Assembly (NCBI RefSeq): GCF_900129635.1
Contig: NZ_FSRB01000003.1
Location: forward strand, 248,001 to 312,000
Length of the DNA stretch: 64,000 nucleotides
Direction of reading: 5' to 3'
Origin: Singulisphaera sp. GP187
Lineage (GTDB): Bacteria > Planctomycetota > Planctomycetia > Isosphaerales > Isosphaeraceae
The first letter of the stretch is position 1; the number at the start of each line of letters is the position of its first letter. A model generated the notes under the pieces. The model made no database searches. It was not told the DNA's origin and saw only the letters and a list, made by a program, of their open reading frames with translations. This document shows, piece by piece, positions 21,440-30,202 of this stretch. The position numbers and the translations under genes were made by a program.

Positions 21440-23122
21440 TCAACGTCTCCAGACCGGCCAAGGGTCCTGGCCGGTGAATGGGCACGGAGAGCCGCGATCT
21501 GGCACCGTTACCGGATGAACCTTTTCCGGAATGTGGAGAGGAAAGTTCCCAGGGGGTTCAGGTGATGATTTCTCCGGGTCGCGGCGCTGGCGGGAGGGCG
21601 GCCGCGGGCGTCGCGTGACCAATTCAGGTCCCGCCGAGCGCCCGCGCCCAGGCCTGCATCGCGCGCCGAGAGGACTCGGGGGGTAGGCGGCGTATCCGAG
21701 GATCAGGCCGGGGGTGGGGGGGGTCGCGGCGCTGTACCTGGAGATGGGGTGGTATTCGACCCCGACCCCGGACGCTGCGGCCATGATCGCCTCCTGGGAG
21801 GCCCCGACGGCGCGGGCGACGAGGTGCATCCCGGCCTCGGCGGCGGGGATATCGACGGCCCCCGACAGCTCCGCACGCGCGGAGTCGACCACGGCTCCCT
21901 GGCGCTCGGCGTAGAGGGTCCGCATCTGGCGGATGTGCCGGGCGAAGTGGCCGCCGTCGATGAAGTCAGCCAGGACGGCCTGATCCAGCGGGGGCGAGTG
22001 CCGGTCGGCCAGCCAGCGGGCGGCCCCGAAGGCCTCCGCGAGTCCCGGGGGGGCGACGAGGTAGCCCAGCCGCAGGGAGGGGAACAGAACCTTGCTGAAG
22101 GTCCCCGTGTAGATGACCCGGCCGGACCGATCGAGCCCCTGCAAGGCCGGCAGCGGGAGGCCTCCGTAGCGGAACTCGCCAGCGTAGTCGTCTTCGAGGA
22201 CCCACGCCCCGGAGCGATCGGCCCAGGAGAGCAGCTCCAGTCGGCGCGCCAGGGACATGGTGATCCCGGTCGGCCACTGGCAGCTCGGGCTGACGTAGGC
22301 CAGACGCGGGCGCGGCTGCGAGCGCTCGGCGGCGGACACGTCGAGGCCGTCGGCGTCCAGCGGGACGGAGATCACCTCGGCCCCGGCCATCTCGAAGGCC
22401 GGGCGCACGTCCAGGTATCCCGGCTCCTCCAGCCAGACCTTGTCGCCGGGGTCGATCAGGAGCCGCGCGATCAGGTCGATCCCCTGCTGCGCCCCGGCGG
22501 TGATGACGATGTCGTCGGCCGTGCAGCGGACCCCGCGCGAAGCCCCCAGGTATCCGGCCACGGCCTCGCGCAGGGGCCGATAGCCGAGCGAGTCGACCCG
22601 GGCGAACAGGTCGCGCGACAGCCGTTTCTGCCGACGGGCGGTCAGCCGCTCCCAGACCTCGCGCGGGAAGGCGTCGAGCGCGGGGACGTGCGGCCGGAAC
22701 GGCGCGGGCCGGCCGCCATCGTGGCCCCGCAGGCGCCCGAATGCGGCGATCTCCCGGCCTCGGGCCGACAAACGCGAGGGGCCGCCGGCGCCGACGGCCG
22801 GCGCGGGGGTCAGGCCCGGCCTCGGGGCGTTCAGCAGGTGCTCGGGGAGGGTCCGCGAGACCCGCGTGCCGGAACCCACCGACGGCACCAAGTAGCCCTC
22901 CGACGTGAGCTGGTCGTAGGCCGACGCGACGGTGTTCCGCCCGACCCCCAGCGAGCCGGCGAGCCCGCGCGTGGAGGGGACCCGCTGCCCCGGGCGCAGT
23001 CGCCCCTCCAGGATCGCCCGCCGAATCTGGTCCCGGAGCTGCCGGTGGAGCGGCTCGCGGGCCCCGACGTCGAGGACGAGGGAGTCCAGGTCGAACCGCA
23101 GGGCGCGGCTGTTCTTCGGCAT
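21440..23122 (-). CDS. MocR/PdxR-type regulator (GntR DNA-binding plus PLP aminotransferase fold)
   Basis: The start is ATG 23122 (MPKNSRALRFDLDSLVLD). Residues about 20-90 are a GntR winged helix (LHRQLRDQIRRAILEGRLRP and GVGRNTVASAYDQL). Residues 130-470 form an aminotransferase class I fold with the PLP lysine in YTGTFSKVLFPSLRLGY and DYAGEFRYGG. MocR proteins sense PLP or amino compounds and regulate neighbouring genes. It is divergent from the redox genes starting at 23228 and probably controls them. After LILGYAAYPP the frame shifts: one extra C in the run at 21678-21683 would give ESSRRAMQAWARALGGT and a natural stop at 21624. The last 70 residues as read are therefore suspect. Confidence 0.88.
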   Translation of the reverse strand: MPKNSRALRFDLDSLVLDVGAREPLHRQLRDQIRRAILEGRLRPGQRVPSTRGLAGSLGVGRNTVASAYDQLTSEGYLVPSVGSGTRVSRTLPEHLLNAPRPGLTPAPAVGAGGPSRLSARGREIAAFGRLRGHDGGRPAPFRPHVPALDAFPREVWERLTARRQKRLSRDLFARVDSLGYRPLREAVAGYLGASRGVRCTADDIVITAGAQQGIDLIARLLIDPGDKVWLEEPGYLDVRPAFEMAGAEVISVPLDADGLDVSAAERSQPRPRLAYVSPSCQWPTGITMSLARRLELLSWADRSGAWVLEDDYAGEFRYGGLPLPALQGLDRSGRVIYTGTFSKVLFPSLRLGYLVAPPGLAEAFGAARWLADRHSPPLDQAVLADFIDGGHFARHIRQMRTLYAERQGAVVDSARAELSGAVDIPAAEAGMHLVARAVGASQEAIMAAASGVGVEYHPISRYSAATPPTPGLILGYAAYPPSPLGARCRPGRGRSAGPELVTRRPRPPSRQRRDPEKSSPEPPGNFPLHIPEKVHPVTVPDRGSPCPFTGQDPWPVWRR

Positions 23123-23227
23123 TGAAGTGGTCCCATGACTTGTTACGCGAGTGGCCCTTTCAACGGTACCACCGCGGCGTATCATTCGGGTAGCAATTTG
23201 CGGCACGGCCGCTCAATTCAGGGAGTC

Positions 23228-23719
23228 ATGGCGATGCAACCCCGGCTCGATGACACGAAGGCGTCCCCCGGCGCCGTCAGGGCCCTGTTCGGCCTGGAGG
23301 TCTACCTCCACGGCTACGGGCTTGGAGCACGGGCTGCTACACCTGGTGAAGCTGCGGGCCTCGCAGCTCAACGGCAGCGCCGACTGGATCGACATGCATT
23401 CCAAGGAGGCCCGCGCGGCCGGCGAGACCGAGCAATGGCTCGACCTGCTCGACGCCTGGCGCGAGGCCCCTTCGACACCGACCGCGAGCGTGCGGCGTTC
23501 GCCTGGACCGAGGCGGTGACCAAGGTGACCGAAGGGCATGTCCCCGACGCGGTCTTCGAGGAGGTCTGCGAGCAGTCCAACGACAAGGAACTCGCGGACC
23601 TGACCATGGCGATCGCCGCGATCAACGCCTGGAACCGGATGGCGATCAGCTTCCGCAATCTGCCCGGCGATTACCAGCCGGGGCAGTTCAGCCACCTCCT
23701 GAAGAGGCAGATCCACTGA
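23228..23719 (+). pseudogene. AhpD/carboxymuconolactone-decarboxylase-like protein, frameshifted and without catalytic cysteines
   Basis: Joining three frames gives a single protein: VYLHGYGLEHGLLHLVKLRA, then LNGSADWIDMHSKEARAAGE, REAPFDTDRERAAFAWTEAV and a normal C-terminus ending LKRQIH. Family members read NGCAYCIDMH, where the CxxC pair is the redox centre; here both cysteines are replaced (Ser and Trp). One base is gained near 23321-23325 and one lost near the C run 23467-23470. The frame changes compensate but garble about 48 residues. It is either a decayed gene or a structural paralogue with sequencing errors. It is the first gene divergent from the MocR regulator. Confidence 0.75.
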
Positions 23720-24150
23720 TGCGTACCGTAATCGCGATCGCCCTTGGGGCGGCTTTGGGGGCCGGCGGCCTCGTGCTGGCCCAACACAACAAGCACGGGG
23801 ATGCCGCGAAGGTCAAGATGCTGTCGGAGCAGGACGTCTCCGAGATGATCGACGGCAAGGCGGCGCGGGTCTCCTCGCTCGAGGTCTCGTACGGGCCGGG
23901 GGGCTTCACCCCGCCGCATCGCCACCCCGGCGCTGTCTTCGGGTACGTGCTGGAGGGGGAGTTCGAGACCCAGTTCGGAGGCCAGCCACTGCGGAGGCTG
24001 AAGGCCGGCGACACATTCTACGAGCCGACCATGGCGCTCCATTCCGTCTCGCGGAACCCGAGCCAGACGGCGAATGTGCGGTTCCTCGCCGTCATCCTGC
24101 ACCCGCGGGACGCCAAGGAATTGGTGATCCTGGAGCCGCCCAAGCCTTGA
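23719..24150 (+). CDS. Secreted cupin protein
   Basis: The ATG overlaps the upstream stop (TGATG), so translation is coupled. Residues 1-22 are a signal peptide (IAIALGAALGAGGLVLAQ). The cupin barrel has motif 1 (PPHRHPGAVFGYVLEGE) with two His and a Glu, and motif 2 (GDTFYEPTMALHSVSRN) with a third His; these should bind a metal. At 143 residues it is a normal small single-domain cupin. It probably acts in the periplasm on or as a sensor of small oxidised compounds. It forms a unit with the AhpD-like gene and perhaps DoxX. Confidence 0.85.
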   Translation: MRTVIAIALGAALGAGGLVLAQHNKHGDAAKVKMLSEQDVSEMIDGKAARVSSLEVSYGPGGFTPPHRHPGAVFGYVLEGEFETQFGGQPLRRLKAGDTFYEPTMALHSVSRNPSQTANVRFLAVILHPRDAKELVILEPPKP

Positions 24151-24355
24151 GCCCCGGCCCGGGGAATGACGACGTCGCGGCCCCCGCTCGGGATGGCGGG
24201 CGGGGGCCGGGACGCGAGTGGCGGCCGGGTCCTCATCCTCGCGCCGGATGATTCCGTCTGATTTTCGGGTCGACCGGGCCTTGTCGGGCTCGTGGACCAG
24301 GCCCCCGGCAGGGGGGACTCAGGGGCCCCTCGCCGCGGCGAATGGAGGTTGAATC

Positions 24356-24799
24356 ATGCTATCGAAGACGAGACTCTCGAACGCAGCCCTCGTCGCCATG
24401 CGTGCAGCGCTGGGCGCGGGATTCTTATCGGCGGTGGCCGACCGTTTCGGCCTCTGGGGGCCGAGCGGCACGCCGGGGGTGGCGTGGGGCGGGTTCGCCA
24501 AGTTCCTGCAATATACCGCAACGCTTCTCCCGTACCTGCCGACCACGCTCGTGGCGGTTGCAGGCTGGGCGGCGACCGTGGCCGAGATCGTGCTAGGCGT
24601 TGCACTCCTTGCCGGCGTGGGCGTTCGCCTGGCCGCGCTCGCCAGCGGAGTCCTGCTTCTCACCTTCGCCATCGCCATGACGACCGCGCTCGGCCCCGAG
24701 GCGCCGCTGTCGTACTCAGTCTGGACGGCGGCGGCCGGCGCCTTCTTGCTGGCCCAGGACCGGCCGGCCTCGTGCCAGGAGCCGCCGGTTGCAGCGTGA
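24356..24799 (+). CDS. DoxX-family membrane protein
   Basis: 147 residues with four predicted membrane helices. The first holds ALVAMRAALGAGFLSAVADR, typical of DoxX; the others are LPTTLVAVAGWAATVAEIVL, GVRLAALASGVLLLTFAIAM and VWTAAAGAFLLA. DoxX proteins occur near thiol and redox enzymes and are linked to oxidative-stress membrane complexes, though their chemistry is poorly defined. It lies 205 bp after the cupin on the same strand and 100 bp before the oxidoreductase. Confidence 0.85.
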   Translation: MLSKTRLSNAALVAMRAALGAGFLSAVADRFGLWGPSGTPGVAWGGFAKFLQYTATLLPYLPTTLVAVAGWAATVAEIVLGVALLAGVGVRLAALASGVLLLTFAIAMTTALGPEAPLSYSVWTAAAGAFLLAQDRPASCQEPPVAA

Positions 24800-24899
24800 A
24801 CCAGACTACGCAGCCAGACCAGACCGGGCCCCAACTCCACTACAAAGGAATTTGGAAGATGAAGATCTACAACAAAGAGACAGGACAGGGAGGCGGACG

Positions 24900-25817
24900 A
24901 TGAAGGCAATCGTTGTGACGGATCAGGCTGCGGGAACGGCTGGGATGAAGCTGGTGGAGCGGCCCGAGCCGCAGGCCGCGATCAACGACGTCGTCGTTCA
25001 GGTTCATGCGTCGGGATTCACCTGGGATGAGCTGGCGTGGCCCACGACCTGGACCGATCGCCTCGGCCGTGACCGAACGCCGTCGATCCCCGGCCACGAG
25101 CTGGCCGGAGTGGTCAGCGCCCTCGGCTATGGAACGACCGGGCTGTCGGTGGGACAGCGGGTGTTCGGCCTTGTCGACTGGTATCGCGACGGCACGCTGG
25201 CGGAGTATGTAGTCGTCGAGGCACGCAACCTCGCGCCGCTGCCGGGCGACGTCGACTTCACGGTAGGCGCGAGCCTCGTGATGCCGGGCCTGACCGCGTG
25301 GCAGGGACTGTTCGAGCACGGCCGCCTGCAAGCGGGGCAGAGCGTCCTGGTGCACGGTGCGGCCGGCGTAGTCGGTTCGATGGCAACCCAGCTCGCACGT
25401 GAGGCCGGCGCCTACGTCATCGGCACCGGACGCGCTGCCGGCCGTCAGACGGCGCTCGACTTCGGCGCGAAGGAGTTCGTCGACCTCGAGAACGACGCCC
25501 TGGAAGACGTCGGCGGGGTCGATCTGGTTTTCGATGTCCTCGGCGGAGACATCGGGAAGCGGTCCGCACGCCTGATTCGCGCCGGAGGAACGCTGGTGTC
25601 GATCGCCGGGCCGCCCGAGGCGCGGCCCGGCGACGGACTGGCGATCGACTTCGTTGTCGAGTCCGACCGCGCCCAACTGCGTGAGATCGTCCGGCGGGTG
25701 CGGGACGGACGACTGCGGACGAACATCGGTAACGTCTCGACCCTCGACGATGCCGTCGCCACCTTCAACTCGACCGAGCGACGCGCGGGGAAGACGATCA
25801 TCCGCGTTCGTCCGTGA
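24900..25817 (+). CDS. Zinc-independent MDR oxidoreductase (quinone-reductase-like)
   Basis: The start at ATG 24900 is preceded by GGGAGGCGG. 305 residues with a GroES-like N-terminal half (PGHELAGVVSALG, GQRVFGLVDWYRDGTLAEYV) and a Rossmann half with the NADPH loop LVHGAAGVVGSMATQLA. The structural-zinc cysteines of alcohol dehydrogenases are absent, as in quinone reductases. The C-terminus VATFNSTERRAGKTIIRVRP is typical. It likely reduces quinones or alpha,beta-unsaturated carbonyls with NADPH. It sits in the redox group controlled, by inference, by the MocR protein. Confidence 0.9.
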   Translation: MKAIVVTDQAAGTAGMKLVERPEPQAAINDVVVQVHASGFTWDELAWPTTWTDRLGRDRTPSIPGHELAGVVSALGYGTTGLSVGQRVFGLVDWYRDGTLAEYVVVEARNLAPLPGDVDFTVGASLVMPGLTAWQGLFEHGRLQAGQSVLVHGAAGVVGSMATQLAREAGAYVIGTGRAAGRQTALDFGAKEFVDLENDALEDVGGVDLVFDVLGGDIGKRSARLIRAGGTLVSIAGPPEARPGDGLAIDFVVESDRAQLREIVRRVRDGRLRTNIGNVSTLDDAVATFNSTERRAGKTIIRVRP

Positions 25818-26016
25818 GCGACACGCGCCAATCGATGCACGCGGCCGGCCGGCCGGCGCTGTCCGGATCGGCCGGCTCCGTCCTATCAGACCCGCCGGGA
25901 CAACCTGGGAAACGCCCCATGGCCCCTGGCATGAGATGTCGAACGGGCTCCATCCCCGCAGCATTTCCAGCAAAGAGAGCGAAAACACTCTTGTACTTCA
26001 ACCTATCCCTTCACCC

Positions 26017-26664
26017 ATGGGAATCACCATGACCAACGGAATCACCATGACCAACGCCGTCATCGAATGTATCCTGAGCCGCAGCACCACCAAGAAGTAC
26101 GACCCTGCCGTCACCTTGAGCGATGACCAAATCCGCGAGCTGGTGCGAATCGGCACCACCGCGCCGACATCCTTCCACATGCAGAACTGGCGCTTCATCG
26201 CCGTACGCACGCCTGAAGCCAAGGCTCGGCTGAGTCCGATCGCTTGGAATCAGCCCCCGATCACCGATGCAGCCGTTACCTTCATCGTCTGCGGCCAGTT
26301 GGCCGATTCCAGCGTAATACCAGAGCGCCTGGCACCGCTGGTGGAAGCGGGCGTCATGCCGGCGGCGATGGTTCCGGATTGGGAAATCCCCGCACGCGGT
26401 CTGTATATGGAGTACCCGCAGCGCCAGCGCGACGAGGCAGTACGCTCCGGCGCCATCGCCGCAACGGCGATGATCTATGCGGCCCGCTCGCTGGCCCTGG
26501 GTTCGACGCCGATGATCGGTTTCGATGCCGAAGCGGTGGCCCGCGAGTTCGGACTGGCCGAGGACGAAGTGCCGGTCATGCTGTTGTCCGTAGGCGCGGA
26601 GCGTCCGGGAAACTGGCCGCAGAAGCCGCGCCGTCCGGTGGCCGATGTGTTAGATCTCGTTTAA
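26017..26664 (+). CDS. Nitroreductase-family flavoprotein
   Basis: The family features are SRSTTKKYDP near the N-terminus (FMN phosphate contact), TTAPTSFHMQNWRFIAVR and a C-terminal GAERPGNWPQKPRR. 215 residues from ATG 26017. Two further in-frame ATGs at 26029 and 26047 come from an 18-bp tandem repeat; MTNAVIECILSRS from 26047 is the start that best fits the family. It uses FMN and NAD(P)H to reduce nitro compounds, quinones or enals. It follows the quinone reductase by 200 bp on the same strand. The IS1634 copy begins 36 bp after the stop. Confidence 0.88.
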   Translation: MGITMTNGITMTNAVIECILSRSTTKKYDPAVTLSDDQIRELVRIGTTAPTSFHMQNWRFIAVRTPEAKARLSPIAWNQPPITDAAVTFIVCGQLADSSVIPERLAPLVEAGVMPAAMVPDWEIPARGLYMEYPQRQRDEAVRSGAIAATAMIYAARSLALGSTPMIGFDAEAVAREFGLAEDEVPVMLLSVGAERPGNWPQKPRRPVADVLDLV

Positions 26665-26700
26665 TTATTAGTGAAATCAGGAACTTACGGAGAATATGAT

Positions 26701-28942
26701 CCTACGTTCCGCACATCTCTGGTTCATTATCTCCGAATTTCCGGCGGCCTGCAATTTCAGCGATCGTAGGCCGTCGCCATGCCAAGCAGGTTCAGAATCT
26801 GGCGTTGCAACTTGGAGAGCTCGGTCGTGAATTCCACTGGCGCTTGCCCCTCCACGATCAGCTGATGACGCTGCACCTCCTCGAACAAATCAATCACCCG
26901 ACGTGCCGTCGGGCGATGGCACGCTCGACCTTCCGGGTACAGAGGCACACTCTTCACACCATCGCGTTTCATCGCCGCACGCAGTTCCCGCTCCAGCAGC
27001 GCCTCGGTCAACAGGGCCAAGAAATAGACGCAAAGCAGCGACTGGATCCGCCCCACGTTCTGCAGGTACACGGGAGCCACTTCGAAGTCTGTCTTGAGTT
27101 GCGAAAACCGCTTCTCGATTACCGGCTGACGCTTGTATGCTAATAGCAATTCTTCCTCAGTAAGCAATAACTCGTTGGTGATTAGGGGAAAGACACCGTC
27201 GACGCACATTTCCGCCGCGAGAGCAACATGGTCGATGCGGTAAGTCAATGCGATGCGAACGGTCTCCTCTTTCACGTAGCGCGTCTTGTCGTTGGGACGG
27301 CCACGCCCCTCCTGACGGTAAGTTTCCTCCCGTTTTTCCACGACTTCGACTGTGATCCACCGGGCCAAGTCCCGCGGCTCCAGGATGGCCGCGACCGCCT
27401 CCTTGACCTTTCCGAGTTGGCGATAGCGGCTACGCGGCGAGCTGAGTTTTAACCGCAGTTCCGACAACGCCAGCAACGCACGCTCCACTTGCTGATGACG
27501 TGATGATGCGTCGACTTCCGCTTTCCGTGTGCTGTGACACCAGATCAGACGGTAGCCCTCGGCACTGAGGGTCGCCTGGTCGGCCACGCTGTAGCGTTCC
27601 AGGAGAACTCCCTTCTCATCCCGCTTCTCATGGATCGGCTTCCAGGTCACCTGGTCCTGGTACAACAACGCGCGGAATTCGCCATCTTCGGAGCGGGTAC
27701 GAGGCAGGATGCTCAGGAATCGGCCGCCGTGCTGGTGCAGGTAAGCCATGTTCTCGGCGGTGGCGAGCTTGCAGTCGGCCACATAGAGAAAGTCCCGTCG
27801 CCCGGTCAACTGGCACAGCAGGTCCCAGGTGGCACGATGAGTGCGGTCGTCGGTGGTATTCCCGCTTTCGACGCGGAAGTGAACCGGTACGCCGCCATCG
27901 CGAGTGACGGTCAGGACGTAGAGCAGTTGTTTGAGGTCAGGGCGATGATCCTTGTTGTGCCCCCAGGTAATGGCCTGGGTCTTCTGGCCCCGCATCAGGT
28001 CCTCTTGGGCCGCCTCGCGATAGTCGCCGTGGAAGGTGATTGTGGTCGAGTCGTTATGGAGTTCGTCCAATGCGACGTTGAACTCCGCCACGGCATGGGT
28101 GGCGACGGCCAGGGTGAACGAGGGGACATTGGCGTCGAAGAGTCGGTCGAGACAACGTCCGACGCGGTCGTCGTTCCAGTGGGGCAGTTGGGCCGGGGTC
28201 AGAGCGAACCACTCGGCGGGGTGGCGACTCGCCCATTGGCCGACGCCATACATGGGTTCACGGGAGACGAGAAGGTTCTTGAGCAAGAGAAGGAGGCCGG
28301 TGGAGGTGGCGATCTTTTGGCGGGCATCCTCGGGGGGAAGGTATTGGCGGAGGAAGTCATCCAGTCGAAGTCGGCGGATGATCCGATCGAGGATGGGAAG
28401 GGCGCCGAGCCGGAAGGACTTGAGGGACTGACCGCCGGTGTGGGCCGCCTCGCCGGGACTGAGATCGGGAGCGGGATTCGACTGGCGCGGTCGTTTTTGT
28501 TCTGGCATGGACCATGGCCTCGAGAGGGATCAAATCGTCCTCGACATGCCCGCGATTGGCGACAGGCGTCGGGTTGTGATTCCCGTCGGCATGATTGTCC
28601 GAGAGTCGAGCGGGTCAAGGTGGAAAATTTTGTTGACTTGCAGAAATAATTACGCCTTGACGTAAGTCTAGGCCCGCAAGACTTACGTCAAAAGCGAATC
28701 CTCAAGTTTGACTCCGAAAGGAGGCAGGGAACGGTTGGGACATTGCCTTGCATGGGAAACAAGCGAAGAATCGATGGGGAACGATCACGATGGGTTGGCG
28801 GGACGAGGAGGCGTGATGTGAGCAAGTCAGTGGCGGAGATCATGGAAGGAGCGGGTCGCGGGAGCCAATACATCAGCGTATGCCAGAAATAGCAGGAGGT
28901 GAAAATTCCGAGAAATTGCAGGCGAGATGTGCGGAACGTATG
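26701..28942 (-). mobile_element. IS1634-family element, copy 1 (2242 bp)
   Basis: The ends are CCTACGTTCCGCACATC on the left and GATGTGCGGAACGTATG on the right. The 6-bp TATGAT directly flanks both sides (26695-26700 and 28943-28948) as a target duplication. It holds one intact transposase gene. Copy 2 at 52693-54933 is in the opposite orientation and one base shorter. Removing the element and one repeat restores ACGGAGAATATGATGCC, the ribosome site and start codon of the following gene. Confidence 0.92.
26757..28508 (-). CDS. IS1634-family DDE transposase
   Basis: 583 residues, intact. The order is that of IS1634: N-terminal LGALPILDRIIRRLRLDDFL, a first acidic segment in ALDELHNDSTTITFHGDY, a second in DFLYVADCKLAT, and a C-terminal segment with KRQPVIEKRFSQLKTDFEVA holding the catalytic Glu. 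The gene fills most of the element and is read from its right end. The copy at 53127-54877 has the same protein but is frameshifted. Confidence 0.93.
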   Translation of the reverse strand: MPEQKRPRQSNPAPDLSPGEAAHTGGQSLKSFRLGALPILDRIIRRLRLDDFLRQYLPPEDARQKIATSTGLLLLLKNLLVSREPMYGVGQWASRHPAEWFALTPAQLPHWNDDRVGRCLDRLFDANVPSFTLAVATHAVAEFNVALDELHNDSTTITFHGDYREAAQEDLMRGQKTQAITWGHNKDHRPDLKQLLYVLTVTRDGGVPVHFRVESGNTTDDRTHRATWDLLCQLTGRRDFLYVADCKLATAENMAYLHQHGGRFLSILPRTRSEDGEFRALLYQDQVTWKPIHEKRDEKGVLLERYSVADQATLSAEGYRLIWCHSTRKAEVDASSRHQQVERALLALSELRLKLSSPRSRYRQLGKVKEAVAAILEPRDLARWITVEVVEKREETYRQEGRGRPNDKTRYVKEETVRIALTYRIDHVALAAEMCVDGVFPLITNELLLTEEELLLAYKRQPVIEKRFSQLKTDFEVAPVYLQNVGRIQSLLCVYFLALLTEALLERELRAAMKRDGVKSVPLYPEGRACHRPTARRVIDLFEEVQRHQLIVEGQAPVEFTTELSKLQRQILNLLGMATAYDR

Positions 28943-28943
28943 T

Positions 28944-29492
28944 ATGATGCCAAGAACTGCAGCTCTTAAGCCGGAACAGGTGCCGGCCGAATCGAAACCG
29001 ACTATCGATCTGTTCACCAATAACATCGGTTTCACCCCAAATATGATGGCGACCTTCGCGCTGAGCCCGATTGCGTTCAACTCATGGGCCGCCCTGCTCG
29101 GCTCCTTGAGCAAGGCGCTCGACGTGAAGACGCGTGACAGCATCGGCCTCGCTGTCTCCGAAGTGAATGGCTGCAACTACTGCCTGACGGTTCACAGCTT
29201 TACGGCCGAGCATATGGCCAAGCTGCCGGCCGATGAAATCATTCTCGCTCGGAAGGGTCATGCCAGCGACCCGAAGCGGGACGCCGCCGTCCAGTTTGCT
29301 CGCAAAGTCATCGAGACCCGCGGCAAGGTCAGTGACACCGATCTGAAAGCGGTCCGCGATGCTGGCTACACGGATGCGAACGTCATGGAGATCGTCGCGC
29401 TGGTGGCCATGTACTCCCTGACGAACTTTTTCAATAACGTGTTCGATCCCGAGAAGGACTTTCCCGCCGTTCCACCGGCTGGCTCGATCTGA
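28944..29492 (+). CDS. AhpD-like peroxidase-family protein (carboxymuconolactone decarboxylase fold)
   Basis: The start is ATG 28944 or 28947. Residues about 60-80 read GLAVSEVNGCNYCLTVHSFT, with the redox CxxC and the following His of the alkylhydroperoxidase AhpD core. The rest (ILARKGHASDPKRDAAVQFA) fits the family. It would reduce peroxides using a thiol donor. The native ribosome site (ACGGAG) was split off by the IS1634 element, which now ends directly before the start codon. Expression now depends on the IS end, unless the gene is silent. It belongs to the redox group. Confidence 0.85.
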   Translation: MMPRTAALKPEQVPAESKPTIDLFTNNIGFTPNMMATFALSPIAFNSWAALLGSLSKALDVKTRDSIGLAVSEVNGCNYCLTVHSFTAEHMAKLPADEIILARKGHASDPKRDAAVQFARKVIETRGKVSDTDLKAVRDAGYTDANVMEIVALVAMYSLTNFFNNVFDPEKDFPAVPPAGSI

Positions 29493-29650
29493 ACTCTATC
29501 CGGTCGCATCGACCATCTCCGGGCGTCCTTGGAGGTTTCATGCCTCTTGCGATTTCCGGCAGGAAATCGTGCTGTAATTTCGGGATGGCGACCCGTCGCC
29601 ATCGGACGACGACACGACATCACCTTTCCCAGAAACGACGAGACAAAATC

Positions 29651-30202
29651 ATGATTCGATGGATTCAGTATGGCGTCATCGCGGGCGTCGCCTGCCTGGC
29701 CGGGGCCGCCGGCCTGACCTTCGCGTTGGCCGCGCCGCCCGTTGGTACGACGGCGGCGGTCGAGTTTACCCCCGACGGCAAGCTCAAGAAGCCCGACGGC
29801 TACCGCAACTGGGTGTCCGTCGGCGCGGTGGTGACCCCCAACGACCTCAACGACGGCGAGGCCGCGTTCCCCGAGTTCCACTCTGTCTACATGGACCCGG
29901 AGAGCTTCGCCCACTACGAGAAGACCGGCGAGTTCCGCGACGGCACCGTGATGATCAAGGAACTCATCGGCGTCGGCGCCAAGGAGGCGACCAGCGGCAA
30001 GGGCTACTTCATGGGCGACTTCCGCGGCTTGGAGGCTTCGATCAAGGACTCGAAGCGTTTCAAGGACGAGCCCGGCTCATGGGCCTACTTCAGCTTCGGC
30101 CACAAGTATCCGCTCAAGGCGGAGGCGACGAAGCAGGCCGCGGCCTCGTGCAACGCGTGCCACCCAACGTCAGTAACTCGGCGTCGTCAACAACGGATGT
30201 AA
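29651..30202 (+). CDS. Cytochrome P460-like heme protein, C-terminus cut by an IS element
   Basis: A signal peptide (residues 1-28, GVIAGVACLAGAAGLTFALA) is followed by the P460 fold: GYRNWVSVGAVVTPNDLNDG, FHSVYMDPESFAHYEKTGEF and the heme-binding CNACH at the end. P460 proteins oxidise hydroxylamine or detoxify nitrogen oxides in the periplasm. The family normally continues 25-30 residues past CxxCH. Here it runs into foreign sequence (PTSVTRRRQQRM) at 30166, the presumed edge of the IS4 element. The heme can probably still attach, but folding is uncertain. Confidence 0.75.
   Translation: MIRWIQYGVIAGVACLAGAAGLTFALAAPPVGTTAAVEFTPDGKLKKPDGYRNWVSVGAVVTPNDLNDGEAAFPEFHSVYMDPESFAHYEKTGEFRDGTVMIKELIGVGAKEATSGKGYFMGDFRGLEASIKDSKRFKDEPGSWAYFSFGHKYPLKAEATKQAAASCNACHPTSVTRRRQQRM

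Noticed and set aside
21749..23125. Plus-strand frame of 458 codons
   Set aside because: Antisense of the MocR-type gene; no ribosome site and no domain.
27534..28649. Plus-strand frame over IS1634 copy 1, repeated over copy 2
   Set aside because: It is conserved only because the two IS copies are nearly identical; it lies fully antisense to the transposase.
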